Made by a program: the position numbers and the translations under genes. This document shows, piece after piece, positions 10,020 to 22,090 of a stretch of DNA of 64,000 bases. Origin of the DNA: Cephalopachus bancanus (Eukaryota; Chordata; Mammalia; Primates; Tarsiidae). Position 1 is the stretch's first letter. Every line of letters starts with the position of its first letter. Below the pieces are notes generated by a model. It did no database searches and had not been told where the DNA came from. It saw only the letters and a list, made by a program, of their open reading frames with translations. The DNA lies in NCBI GenBank assembly GCA_027257055.1, contig JAPVLO010000382.1, positions 744,001 to 808,000 on the forward strand, read 5' to 3'.

Positions 10020-13000
10020 CTGCAGAAGGAGCAGCCTAGTATCGTTGCAGCGGGAAATGAAGCAAAAGGAGTGTAGAAGAGAGAAGTGGAAATGCAACAG
10101 AGGGAAATGAGAATGCAGGAGGAGGAAATGGAACTGTAGTAGAGGGAAAAAGGAATACATTTCTTCTCCCGGCGAGAAAGGCGAATGCAGCAGAGGGAAG
10201 CGGGAATACTACAGTGCGTAATGAGAATGTAGCAGCAGGATATGGACATGCAACAGAGGAAAATGGGAATGCAGCAGAGAGAAGAGGACATATAGCAGAA
10301 GAAAATGAGAATAAAGAAGAAGGAAGTGAGAACACAGAGGAAAGTGAGAGCAGCAGAGGGATATGAAAATACAGCAGTGGGTATTGAGATTGCAGCAAAG
10401 GAAAATAGAAATGAATGCAGCAGAGGGAACCAGGCATTCAACAGTGGGAAATGAAAGTGCAGCAGAGGGAAGTTGGAATGCAGAGGAAGGACCTGGGTGT
10501 GCAGCAGAGGGATCTGGGAATACAGCAGTGGTCACTGAAAATGCAGCAGTGAGAATTCAAAGGGCAGTGTGGGAGAGGAAAGCAGGAGAGAGAAAGGGGA
10601 ATGCAACAGTGAGAGGTGGGATTGCTACAGTAGAAAATGGGAATGCAGCAGAAGGAAATAGAATTGCAGCAGAGAGAAACGGACATGCAGTAGAAGAAAT
10701 TGAGAAAAAAGAAGAAAGAAATGGAAATGCAGAGGAAAACGAGAATGCAGAAGAGGGGAGTGGGAATGTAGCAGAAGAAATGAGAGTGCAGCAGAGGAAA
10801 ATGGAACTGCAGTCAAGGAAAATGGGAATTTAGCAGAGAAAAATGGAAATATAACAGACAGAAATGGAAATGCAGGAGAGGAAAAGGAGAATGCAGCAGA
10901 GGGAGATGAGGATGCAGTGAACAAAAAGGGAAATGTAGCTGTGAAAATGGGAATGCAGCAGAGGGAAATGGAAATGCAAATGAAGAGATGGGAATGCAGG
11001 AGAGGGAATGGGAAAGCAGCACTGGAAAAGGGAACGAGGCAGAGGAAAATGGGAACACAGCAGAAGGAAATGGAAATGCAGAAGAGGGTAATGAGAATGC
11101 AGAAGAGAGAAGTGGAAATGCAGAAGAAGGAAGTAGGAGTGAAGCAGTGGGAAACAGGAATGCAGCAAAAAATGAGAATGCAGTAGAGAAAATGCAAATA
11201 CAAGAGAGGGTAATGAATCATATGAAAATGGAAATGCAACATATGGCGAGAGAAATGCAGCAGAGGAAATGAGAATGCAGCAGAGAGATGTAGAACTGCA
11301 GCAGAGAAAAGTGGAAAAACAATAGAGAGTAACGCAGCATACAGGAATGGGAATGCAGCAGATGGAAATGGAAATACAGCTGTGGGAAATAAAAACACTG
11401 TAGTGTCAACCAGTAATACTGCAGAGGATAATAACAGTGCAGCAGAGGGAAATATAAATGCAGCAGTGAGAAATGGGAATGCAGCGGAGGGAACCAGAAA
11501 TGCTGCAGAGAGCAGAAGGAATGAAGCAGAGGAAAATGAGATTACTGAGAGAGAAGCAGGAATGCAGCATAGGGAAGTGGGAATGTGGTAGAGGCAACTG
11601 GTACTGCCGAAGGAAGTGGGTTCGCAGAAGAGGGACATGGAAACACAGCAGTGGGCACTGAGATTGCAGCAGGGGAAAACAGGAATGAACGCAGCAGAGG
11701 AAACCAGGAATTCAACAGTAGGACATGGAAATGCAGCCGAGGGAAGTTGGAATGCAAAAGAGGGACATGGTTGTGCAGCAGAGGGATCTGGGAATACAGC
11801 AGTGGGAATTCAAAGGGCAGCAAGGGAGAGGGATGCAGCAGAGAGAGGTGGGAGTGCTGCCGTAGAAAATGGGAATGCAGCCAGGAAAGTAGGAATGCTG
11901 AAGAGGGAAGTGGGATTGCAGCAGAGGAAAACTGAATGCTGCAGAGGAAAATTGGAGGGCATCAGAGGGAAATGGGAATGCAGCAGAGGGAAGTCAGAAT
12001 GCAGAAGCGGGGAACGGGAATGAGGAAGGGGGAAATAGACGTATAGCAGAGGGATATGGGAACACAGCAGAGGGAAATAAGAATGCAGCAGAAGGAAGTG
12101 GGAATGCAGAGGAGGAAAATGAGAATTCAGAAGTGGGATATGGGAATACAGCACAGAGATTTGGGGATGCAGCCATGGGAAGTGTACCACACATCTTTAA
12201 AAGATAAAACAAAATAAAATGCAGCAGTGGGATTTGGAAAGGCAGTGAGGGAAATGAAATGAAGGAGAGAGATGGGAATGCAGCAGAAGGAAATGGAAAT
12301 GCAGCAGGGGACAGCATATAGAAGAGGGACATGGGAATACAGCAATGAGAATTGAAACTGCAGCAGAGGGAACGGGATTGTAGCAGAGGGAATGGAAATA
12401 TGGTAGAGACAACTGGGAATTCAGCAGAGGAAAATGAGAATGCAGCCGAGGGAAGTGGGAATGCAGAAGCGGGAAATGGTTATGTAGTAGAGAGATATGG
12501 GAATACAGCCATGGGAATTGAGAATGCAGCTGTGGGAAGTGGATAGGCAATGAGGAAAATTAGGAATGCAGCAGAGGGAAGCTTGAATGCAACAGAGGGG
12601 TATGTGAACACAGAAGAGGGAAGTGGGAATTAAGATTGCAGCAGAGGAAATGGAAATGGGGCAGGGAAAGGGGAAAGCAGTGGAGGAAAAAGCAAATGCA
12701 GCAGTAGAAAATAGGAACACAGCAGAGGGAAACTGAGTAAAGCAGAGGGAAAGAAAAATGCAGCAGAGGGAAATTGAATACAGCAGAAGGAAATGAAATG
12801 CAACATACGGAAATTGAATGTAGTAGTTGGAAATAAAAATGCATCAGTAAGAAAGGGTAATACAGCGGAGAAAAATGGAAATAAGACCGTGGAAAATGGA
12901 AATGCAACAGAGGTACTATGGCAGACAGAAATGGTAATGCAGCAAAAGGAATGGGAATGTAGCAAAGGGAATCCATCTGTGGTGGAGGTAACTGGGAATG

Positions 13001-13335
13001 CAGCAGGAAGAAGCTGGGATGTAGTGGAGAAACATGAGAATGCAGAAGTAGGACGCAAGAATATAGCAACGGAAATTGAGAATGCAGCCAAAGGAATGTG
13101 AATGCAGCAGAAGAATTTGGGAATACAGCAGTGGGCATTGAGAATGTAGCAGAGGAAAGTTGGAATGCAGAAGAGGGAAATAGGAATGCAGAAGAGAGAA
13201 ATGAGAATGCTACAGGGACAAGTGCAAGAGGAAGAAAGTGAGAATTTAGAAGAAGGAAATGGATATACAGCCAGGGGAAATGGGGATGCAGCAGGGGGAA
13301 CTGGGAATGCAGCAGAGAGGAAGACAGCAATAGCA
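10020..13335. repeat. Degenerate 21-base minisatellite, 3.3 kb
   Basis: A long tandem array with a core close to ATGCAGCAGAGGGAAATGGG and a unit of 21 bases, strongly purine-biased on the plus strand. Because 21 is a multiple of three, frames stay open. This yields 7-residue repeats such as GNAAEGN on plus and FPLLHSH on minus, up to 337 residues. These are not genes: no conserved start, no known domain, and many overlapping frames on both strands. A higher-order copy is visible. The block at 10386-10530 recurs at 11660-11804 with an offset of 1274 bases. The offset drops to 1253 downstream, exactly one 21-base unit. The array is interrupted at 12181-12222. Confidence 0.93.
12181..12222 (+). 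repeat. L1 3'-terminus-like fragment inside the satellite
   Basis: Within the array, about 40 bases lose the 21-base pattern and read GTACCACACATCTTTAAAAG followed by an A-rich run. The L1 3' ends elsewhere in this window carry very similar text (near 36668-36695 and 40193-40235: ttgtacc, acat, tttaaaa, then an A-tail). This looks like a stray L1 3' end caught in the array. Confidence 0.5.
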
Positions 13336-13499
13336 GTAAACATTCTAGCATCATGATTAAGAGGAGACACTGGTCACAGATTCATTTATGTAACTGTACT
13401 GATTGAACACCTGTTTGTTTGGGGCATTTGCTTAAGTCCTATGGATTTATCGGTGAGCAAGCAAAAATGAAAATTTATTTCCTTTAAAAATGTACACTG

Positions 13500-13705
13500 T
13501 CAGATGACCTGGGTTGCATATCGATTCTTTCACTTCCTTCTTGTGTGGTCTTAATATAGTTTTACTCTAAGTAAATCTTAGTTTACTAGTCCATGGGATG
13601 GTGTGATAATAGTAGCTATGTCACTAGTTGTGAGAAACAGAAAAGTGATGTATACCACTTGGCCCAGTGTCTGGCATTTAATTATCTCTCAATAAATGCT
13701 CACTC
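13500..13705 (+). repeat. MIR SINE
   Basis: MIR order is visible: 'acctgggttgcat', 'ttgtgtggtctta', a degraded 'gtaaatcttagttt' block, 'tggtgtgataatagtagc', then 'cagtgtctggcatttaatt' and 'ctcaataaatgct'. Confidence 0.7.
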
Positions 13706-14254
13706 TATTAAGTGGACTTTGGACTCTGCTTTTCCAGAGACTTGTCTATGATGGTAAATTAAAAGAGATCAGATTATAGCAAAAGTGGATTCAGGATTAA
13801 GGGAGGGCATCTCAGAATGAGAGCGGTCTGGCTTGTGTATATACATGGGGAAAGTGAGCCTAGTTGAGGAGGAACCTACAGCAAGACACCCTGGAGGAGG
13901 GGAGGGTCAGTGGGTTGCCACTGAGCAGGTGGTTGCAGACTTACCACATCACCCAGAGGCGATCAGGTGAAACACAATAGCTTTGCCCATGACCTTCCAT
14001 GTGCCTGTATGTTTCACTGTTTTCTCGCCATCTGTTTCTGGACACAGGCAACCTGGCACACCCAGGGAATGAGCCCCCAGGGTGCTGTTGGTCCCATGAC
14101 TAGTTACCAGAATGACCATTTCTCCAAAAGTTCCAGCACTCTCTTTTTCACATTAGCCTGGTCTTTCAATATTTCCCACATTGTAAAGACTCTTCCTTGT
14201 CCAGATTCGGGAGCAATGGGTGTTGCAGGAGCACATTAGCTGTGAAGCCAAGAC

Positions 14255-14445
14255 AAACCTAAATCCACTGTCACCAACTAGCTGTTCCACTTCAGTAAAT
14301 TCCTGAACCTAAGAACTTTGTTTCCTCCATTGTGAATATGAGAATGGTACTTACTTCGTGTGAGATTAAACCTGAAAATGGAAAACACTTGTTCCCCACC
14401 TGGCACATAGTAAGTGCTCAAAATATTTGTCTTTCTCATCTCCAC
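14255..14445 (+). repeat. MIR SINE
   Basis: Core blocks 'actagctgttccacttcagtaa', 'cctccattgtgaatatgaga', then 'acctggcacatagtaagtgc' and 'tcaaaatattt' follow the MIR order. Confidence 0.7.
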
Positions 14446-14494
14446 AGTCCCTGAGCATAACAGCCATTTAATACTTACCTAAAAATGACAAACA

Positions 14495-14640
14495 GAATGA
14501 CTCATAGAGTACTACCTGGTCATTTGCTTAACAATTTCTCATCTACAAGATGGGAATAACAATAGCTACCCCCTACCCTTCAGAATGGTGAGGATTATTT
14601 GACATAAGAAGTGGTTATTTTGATTGTTGCTATTATGAAG
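14495..14640 (+). repeat. MIR SINE fragment
   Basis: Short MIR core: 'cttaacaatttctcatctac', 'aagatgggaataacaatagc' and 'atggtgaggatt'. Confidence 0.6.
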
Positions 14641-15189
14641 GCAAACATGAAAATGCTCCAGGTCTACTTTTCCATCCTGACTGAAATCCTGGTAAGGTGA
14701 AAAATCCTGATACTAGATACTAGCACCGAAATAGAAAACTGAGGTGTGGTTCTATGTTGAAGGCCAGATAAGAATCCTTAAAACCAACAGACAATGTGTG
14801 CATTAAACTTCAAGAAGGGCTGTTTGCATTTCAGCCAGCATTTCCATGAGTGCTGACCTAGAAATCCGAGACAGACTGATCAGTAGACATATTTTAGAAG
14901 TAGGTGTGGCAGGATTTGGCAACTGATTCATTTTGGGTTGGAGATAAGGGGAGAGTCAAAGCTGACCCCAGGCTTTGAGCCTGAAGGCACAGGAGAAGAA
15001 AATGGCACAGGAGGAGGGAGAAGTGGCAAAGCGGATATGCCAATTGGTTCACCCTCAGTTTGAGTAGAAGAGCCCCAGCACTAAGGTAAGAAAGCAACTG
15101 TTTCCATTTTGTCCACTGTTTCTGTAATCTTGTAGCACACCTGAGACTCACAGCTGCATAAAATGGCCCTCTCAGTGACATGCTGGGCA

Positions 15190-15320
15190 ACAGAGCATCG
15201 ATTTAGATGTCAGAAGACCTCATCACTGCCCTTGAATTCTGATTTGCCTTAGGCAAGTCCCTGAAGTCCCCGAACCAATGGGTACCTCAGTTTCTCCTTT
15301 CTGTTGGAATGGGGTAATGT
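15190..15320 (+). repeat. MIR-like SINE fragment
   Basis: Weak MIR core: 'gccttaggcaagtccct', then 'gtacctcagtttctcctttc' and 'ggaatggggtaatg'. Confidence 0.5.
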
Positions 15321-17689
15321 TGATTTTCACCAGCCCAATCTGCAGCATGAAAATCTAATGGCAAAGTGTGTTATGTGCTCTGAACTCCTGGCCTAAGAGG
15401 GACTATGATGGAAACATAGCTGGTCTGTCCACACAAAGTGCTTATTATGTCAGGAGTGTGATTAAGGTCCTGCAGAGCTATTTAGAAGGTGACGGGGGTT
15501 GGGGGTGAGGTGGTCTTGGATGAGGCCTGATAGCAGCTAATGGAATTACCTTCTCCCCGTGAGTGTTCTCTGGATGCCCTTCTATTTTCCTTCTGTGCCC
15601 CTCCCTTCTCGCCGTTAGTCCTCAGCAGCTCAGTTCTGTTCTTGTGCAGAAGGTTCACTCCTGCCAGGCCCCACCAGGGAAGAAGGTGCATTTGTGAGAG
15701 GAGAGAGGGCACTCAATGGATCTAAGAGGCATGGCTGTGACACTCCGGGACACTGGGACACTGCAGGAACCCGAGCAAGGCAAGATTATTGTTTTTCCTT
15801 TCTCTGCCATCCAAACACGAAGCTACCTGTGGCACCTAAATTGCAAAGGCTGTGCTTTGCGTGTATGTTGGGCCCATTGACTTGGGGTAATTGGGAAAAG
15901 AACAGAAAATGATTAATGACTGAAGGCAGCCTGCAGGGCTCCAGGCCCCATGTGAATGCCGTCTCTGCTGTGAAACAGAAGCACATGGTGCGTGCCAATT
16001 ACTTACCCACATGATGCAAGGGAACAAAGCTTTTTGACCTTTGCTATGGGGATGGCAAAAGATTGAAGATGTTTTGTGTACCTTACCCTGAAGACCAGGG
16101 CTTTAATCTAACTGGCAGAGTGGTCAAAGGAGTTAATATTGGTTGGAGAAGAACCTGGGTCCAGGCTTCACAGTATAAGAAGCTGGTGTGAGAGGCACCT
16201 GTGATCATCCCTGAAGCATCACCATGTTCAACACTGCCCCGGGGCCCCAAGATATGAATCTCTCTCTTCCTCTCTTTTTTGGAGCTGACGCTTCAAGGAT
16301 AAGAAGCTGGAAGAGAGAGCTGGGTTGGCCTCCCCAAAGGCAGGCAGGGGTGACAGCCTGCACAATCATGGGAAATATTCCCTAAGGTCATGGTGTCTCT
16401 CTGATTCTGACACTTTGGAGAACTCCTGTCATCTCCCTTTCCAGTGATTCTCATGCCAGGGTGACGAGGTTAGGCCTGAAGTAGGTTAAAGATTAAAACT
16501 AAGCAGGAAGACAAGGGTTTGAATTAAAAATAGAGACCTGACCCATGTCTAACATTCATCTTCGTGTGGAAAAGGAGAGGAAGATTCAGCTTTCGATATT
16601 TTGGTTTTGTGTTGCTACTGGGAGGGGCAACTTAATCAGAGAGAAGGGGGTATGTCTGGGTCTATATTTGGTTTCATTCTACACTCCCCCCAACCCCTTT
16701 TCTATCCTTGCAAAATCATGTAGTGAAACATTGAATCCTCTTTCCAAACTCTTTGGAGAAAGGTCTCTCTCCCCAAGTGAATTGTTGCTTTTGCCTTTCC
16801 TTTCCTGTCAATTGCTTTTGCAACCTTTCCTTTGAATCCTTCTTCTCTCATGTTCACCCTTGAAGGTAAAAGCCACCATGGTTCAGAGCCCACAGAAAGG
16901 CCTGCAGGGTGCAAGATCAGTGGTGCTGGGTGAATCTGGAAGCTTCATCTTCTAAGAGTAAGGATCCAAGTGTTTGGCAGTCAGGGTGGCCTGAGAACTT
17001 CTCACTGCCCAAGGCTGGGTTTGGGAGGGTGATATGAATTCCTCTGGTGGCCATGGGCCAGCCTAGAGGCTCCCTCATTTCTTTTTCCTTCTGGCTTAAA
17101 TAGGAATGGCCACGAGTTATGGAATGATGTGGGAGAGGGGGATTGCCACCTTACAGACCCACAGAATGCAGCAAAGATAGTCTGGGGCCTGAGATACCAG
17201 GAGGTTAGGGCGAGGTAATCCCTCAGCCAGGACTCTGGCACATGTTTCTGTTCCTAGGAAAACATCTGTACTTGTTGACTTAGCAGGAAGGCTGGGGAGA
17301 CACACCGTGCAAGCAGGGAGATCAGACTGTAGACCGGCAGAAACGTGACTAAAATACAGCTCTCACTTGGGTATTTTCTCAGGAACATCTGTGCAGGAAG
17401 GTTTCAGCTCCATGACAGCATTCTGTTAAGGTAAGGAGAGCCAGAGCAAGTTTTGTGGGTTCATGCAATTTGCTTATTGTTGGTAAATGTTTAGAAAGAG
17501 TCTGCCGAGTTGTTTTCTTCATGTGAAAGTTTTGCAATCGTGACTGAATCAAAATCCTACAGAAAAATGTTTATCCATCTATATTTGGTTCCGTTTTACC
17601 TTCATTTCTGCCACATCATCCTTATTACCTTATGTTACATTTTTCTGCTCATAAGTTCTTGCGACTGTCCGTGTCAATCTATGAAAGTA
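15321..17689. other. Unique intergenic sequence, no gene seen
   Basis: Open frames here are short (under 100 codons), overlap on both strands and match nothing I recognise. No repeat family is clear. Confidence 0.5.
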
Positions 17690-17870
17690 GCTTGGTGCAA
17701 TGGAGAGTACCCTGGGCTTGGAAAACCTGAGGTCTACTTCCCTCTCCCCATGTGACCTTGGGAAAGTCACTGCCCCTTAGTTTTCTCATAACATGCTGGT
17801 AATGCTATCTTCCTACCTCGCTATCAGGGATATTGTGAGACTCAGAAACGCAAGTATATGGAAGCAATTT
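17690..17870 (+). repeat. MIR SINE
   Basis: Long-range MIR pattern: 'gcttggtgcaatggagagt', 'ctgaggtctacttc', 'tgtgaccttgggaaagtcac', 'ttttctcataaca' and 'atattgtgagactcag'. Confidence 0.7.
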
Positions 17871-18309
17871 CTCTTCTTAAGACATCCATCTTTTTCTATC
17901 TCCCCCCTCCCGCCTCCCAATTCCAGAGTTTTCTATATTCTCATATACGAATGTATCTATATTTCACTTCAGTTCAGGTGTGTCTTTCATAATCTGCTAT
18001 GGGGTCACTCTTTAAAATGAGTCTGTCTGGAAGAGTACCCCCTTCTCTGGAGGGGATTTAATGCTTCCATCTCAGACTCAAAGGCTCCTCCATTGGAGCT
18101 GGCACCACATGGGTAGGCCGCGCTTCCCGGCACAAGTAATTGGGCCTACATCCTTGAGGCTGTGTGGGACTAAATGCCGTGGGCACAAGTAGCTTCCCAC
18201 CTGGGAGTCAATCCCAGGTTTCCTGGGACCATATATGACTTTCCAAGACTCGTCCCAAGGAAGCTCTAACAGGCCTATTCCCAAGGGCAAGACTTTTAGC
18301 CTGTTTTGC

Positions 18310-18395
18310 CATCTGCTGGGTCCTTAATTCCTGGAACAACGTCTGATACATATTAGATACTAAATAAATATTTGGATGACTGGATGAATGAAAAT
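18310..18395 (+). repeat. L2 LINE 3' tail
   Basis: Carries the typical L2 terminal block in degraded form, ending 'aataaatatttggatgac' and 'tggatgaatgaa'. Confidence 0.6.
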
Positions 18396-19244
18396 AAGAG
18401 GCAGCAGTGGAAAACCCGCTCTTCCCTAAAATCTTCACATAGGCCTTCGCCAGAATTGTCTCCATAGCCCCTGCACAACTTTTGTGATCATTGTTCACTT
18501 GGAGAAGAACAGCTTTATCAAAATCGGCCAGTAAGTTTATCCTAAGAAAAAAGTGGCACAGATATAATCCTTAAGATGTCCCTACCTCTCCTCCACTGGC
18601 ACCACAATCACCAGAATAAATAGAAAGCATATAGACACATAAGCTTTACCTGTATACATGGCAGGGTATTATTATTACACGAGTTATCCAGAAAATAGAT
18701 TGCACATTATATAACAAAGTTATGTAATATATAATCGTCTATATAAAGTTGTCAGGAAATAGTCTTATTATTATACAGGCTGCAAATTAATTAACTTGAA
18801 TTCTTCTACCATTGTTATATAGCAGCTTAGGCAAAGTAAACGTATGACGTTAACTGTTATGGAATAAACAATCCTGTAGTTCATGGGAGTCTTTGGAATG
18901 AGTCCATTGGAATGAATCCTTTCATTTAAGGTTCGGCTTCACCCAGGAGTCACAAGTGGAGCCTGTGAGAGCCTTTTCTCCATCCTCACTTTGGGATCTA
19001 GCCGCAGGGTGATAAAGAGACTGTGTTTGATACTGAAAGCAAGTTTGTCCAGTATCACAAAGCAGGACAAGAAGGACGCATTTGAACTTGGAGGCCAAAA
19101 ATAAATGATTTACACACCCCAAAGGGAGAGAAGAATTTCCGCTTTTAAAAATATTCTGACCATGAGCCCTCTCTGCATTCACCAAGCTGTGGAAATTGGC
19201 ACAGTCTCTTTCCCATCTCCTGGCCCCAGTTCTTTCTGGCATTA

Positions 19245-19395
19245 AATGAGACCGCGTGTTCCCAACCCTGGCTCCATATTTGCATTACCCAATGAATTTT
19301 TACAAACTACTGAGTATTTAGCATCTGCAATTTCAAAATCTCCTCAGGTAATTCTAATATGCAGCCAGCGCTGAAAACCTCTCGGCTAGGCAGTG
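19245..19395 (+). repeat. MER5A-like hAT DNA transposon fragment
   Basis: Non-autonomous hAT-Charlie element of the MER5 type. It has 'cccaaccctggct', then 'aatttttacaaact', 'caatttcaaaatctcctcagg' and 'taattctaatatgcagcc', ending near 'gctgaaaacctct'. Confidence 0.6.
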
Positions 19396-19479
19396 GTAAG
19401 AACTAAGGCTGCTACAAAAATAATATATATTTAGGGGCACTGTAGGCCTTCAAAGGCCCAGTAACAGAAAGCTCCGGGG

Positions 19480-19670
19480 TAAGATAGATCTATTCTGCCT
19501 CTGCAACTCAGGCCAGTTAAGTAACTTCACTGCTCCTTGGTTTCCTTCTTGGTAAAATGAGGGGTGGGGAAGGAAATAGGATTTGTCCCGGCATTATTAT
19601 GAAGAACAAATGTGATAATATGTGTGAAATGCTCAGCACAGTGCTGGTCATTATTAAGCATTAGGTCGGT
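19480..19670 (+). repeat. MIR SINE
   Basis: MIR blocks: 'tctgcctctgcaactcaggc', 'agttaagtaacttcactgct', 'ggtaaaatgaggggtgggg' and 'atgctcagcacagtgctgg'. Confidence 0.7.
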
Positions 19671-19964
19671 AATGTTTGCGCAAAGACCATTTCTTCATGA
19701 CTTTCTTAAAATGCCTACCTAATGTGACACTTGGAACAAAGCAGAGTGCCGCAGAGTCCAAAGGGACAAGATATTCCAAGATTGGTGCCTAAGTAAATAT
19801 AAGGAATTAATTGTTGAATATTAGAAAGGGGCGAGTTAATACCAAGGCATTGCTAGACAACAATACCACATTCCATTTATCCTGAGTTCTTTACAGTTTG
19901 CAGAACAGCTTCACATTTCATGTCTCATTTACTCCTTGCAATAGATTTGTAAGGCTGTTCCACA

Positions 19965-20175
19965 TAGTGATAAGAGCTTGGTGTTTGACACCAGCCTGGC
20001 TGGTTTTGAGCTGCAGATTTTTCACTTAATAGCCGTGTGACTTTGAGTAAGTGGGCAAATCTCTCCAAACCTCAACACTGTAATATTATTTGTAAAATGG
20101 GATTATTAAGAGAATGACATGAGATAATGAATGAAAGGGACTGGAATATAATAGATGCACACTAAATGACAGTTT
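19965..20175 (+). repeat. MIR SINE
   Basis: Nearly complete MIR: 'tagtgataagagcttggtgt', 'agccgtgtgactttgagtaa', 'caaatctctccaaacctcaa' and 'tttgtaaaatgggattatta'. Confidence 0.75.
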
Positions 20176-20538
20176 CTCTTAGATGTAACTTGAAGGAAAA
20201 ATATTTTCTCCTCTGATTTCTGGGAAGTTTATTGGAAAGGATAAGTAATTACAATGCTATGTGCACTGGGATTAGAGAAAAACATGAATCTAATTTTTAA
20301 AAAAGACAAGAGAGAAAGTGAGAAAATATTGACTTTCGAGGCTGTGTGTTGTTAAGCAGTATAGACGTGATATGTGTGCGTGGGGGGGCATTTTATAAGT
20401 TATTGGTGAGAACTCAGTACCTAGACTGAGAGCAGGAGGAAAAACAAAAAATTGGTACTACTTTGCTCCAAAAGAAGAAATATTATTTCTGTGGTGTAAC
20501 TACATCTTTGAAGAGTATGCAGTCACAGTTAGGAGATC

Positions 20539-20543
20539 GTGTG

Positions 20544-20618
<75 letters not shown>
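20539..20618. repeat. (GT)n microsatellite
   Basis: About 40 GT units with a single ATAT interruption near 20559-20562. Confidence 0.97.
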
Positions 20619-20621
<3 letters not shown>

Positions 20622-21604
20622 GAGAGTAGGCATAGGGAATGGGGAAGTGTCTGCAGACTCAAAAACCTCTTGAGTTGAGACAGGTAATGAGACATGGTAG
20701 GGGTGGCACTAAACTAGAGAGAAGATATTCTTTACAGGCACAAAAATTGAAATATTCAAAAAGCCAATCAATCAAAGCCGGTTTCCTGGCCAGAATCAGT
20801 CTCCCGGCCACGTTTTTTGACCGTTGGTTTAGACTCCCTTACCTGTGGGATGGTACCAGAGGTGCCTACTGATCAACCATGAATAATGTGCTCCCTCCTC
20901 CTCTCGTGTGGACATTGTAAAGAAGATGATAGGTTGTGGAGGGCCAAAGCACACCTTGGGTTGTCCTGATGGAGTCTCCGGTGACATTAGGCAATTATAC
21001 AGATTATGGGGCATGGACTTGGGGGAATTCCCTGTCCTAGAGCTTGCCTGGGAGAGGAAAAGAGACTAATTTCTAGGCAAAGAACATCACTGTAGACAGG
21101 TTTCCCTGAGGAGAATGGAGAATTGGGACTCAAGCTATGGAGTGCTGACAGAATAGGGGTATCTTCAGAATATCATAGATCCTAAATTGGAAAGTAAGTA
21201 CAGGAATCATTGTATACTCAATGACCCAAACTCTTATAATAATAACCTCTTATTTTCCTCATATGGTTGCAGGAATCATAGTCATATTTAATATCCATTT
21301 AAAGTTTAAAATTTATGTATACAATTTCCTTTAGATAGACTAACTTTGAAGGGTACATACATATCTAGCTGTGTATTGTGGTAATATGCAGAATTACCAA
21401 GCTGGGCAGCAGCAGTAAGTGGGGCCATCCCCGTGTTCATTCTGTAGCTCCAACCGGAGAAGGAAAGTGGTCCCAGGGTTCCAGAGGGTGACCACCCATG
21501 CAGTGGTGGTCTATGGCGAGGTAAGAATGACAACAGACAGCAGCTGCAGGTTTGGGTGGAATTAGAAGAAAACATGAAACCCCCCTTTTACCAGATGCAC
21601 TGAC

Positions 21605-22090
21605 ATGGTAATAGTGGTTCTAATTCTGACTGCATATTAAAATCATCTGGGGGCCAAGCACAGTGGCTCAAACCCGTAATCCCAGCACTTTGGGAGGCCG
21701 TGGCGAGAGGACTGACTGAGCCCATGGGTTCGAGAACAGCCTTGGCAACTTGGGGAGACCTCATTTCTACAATAAATAAAAAAAATTAGCCGGGTGTGGT
21801 AGCACACACCTGTAGTTCTGGCTATTTGAAAGGCTGAGATGGAAGGATCTCCTGAGCCCAGCAGGTGGATGCTTGAGCATGCCACTGCACTCCAGCCTGG
21901 GTGACAGAGTAAGACTCTGACTCAAAAAAAAAAAAAAAAAAAAATCACCTGGGCAGGTTTTCAATTGCCCTATACCCAAGCTGCATCCAACAGCAATTGA
22001 ATTAGAATCTTTGGGTGATGAGATCCAGGCACCAGCATTTTAGAAATACCCAGACAACTTCAGTAGGCAAAGTTGAGAACTGCTGCTCAA
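21605..22090 (+). repeat. MER5A-like DNA transposon split by an Alu
   Basis: The left part (21605-21651) has 'ctgcatattaaaatcatctg'. The right part (from about 21941) has 'tcacctgggcaggtttt', 'ttgaattagaatctttgggtg', 'ccaggcaccagcatttta' and 'aaagttgagaactgctg'. This is the MER5 order, interrupted by the Alu at 21652. Confidence 0.7.
21652..21940 (+). mobile_element. Alu SINE, older copy
   Basis: Dimeric Alu with a long A-tail, inserted in a MER5A relic. The target duplication is AAAATCATCTGG at 21639-21650 versus AAAATCACCTGG from about 21941, with one difference. It is more diverged than the other Alus but shares the 'ataaataaa' linker and the 'cccagcaggtggatgc' right arm. Confidence 0.95.

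Noticed and set aside
10020..13335. CRISPR-like array
   Set aside because: The units are contiguous and degenerate with no unique spacers, in a primate genome.
10209..13354. Long minus- and plus-strand open frames (up to 337 codons) as genes or a repeat-protein family
   Set aside because: All are read-throughs of the 21-base tandem repeat, open in several overlapping frames on both strands, with no domain and no conserved start.
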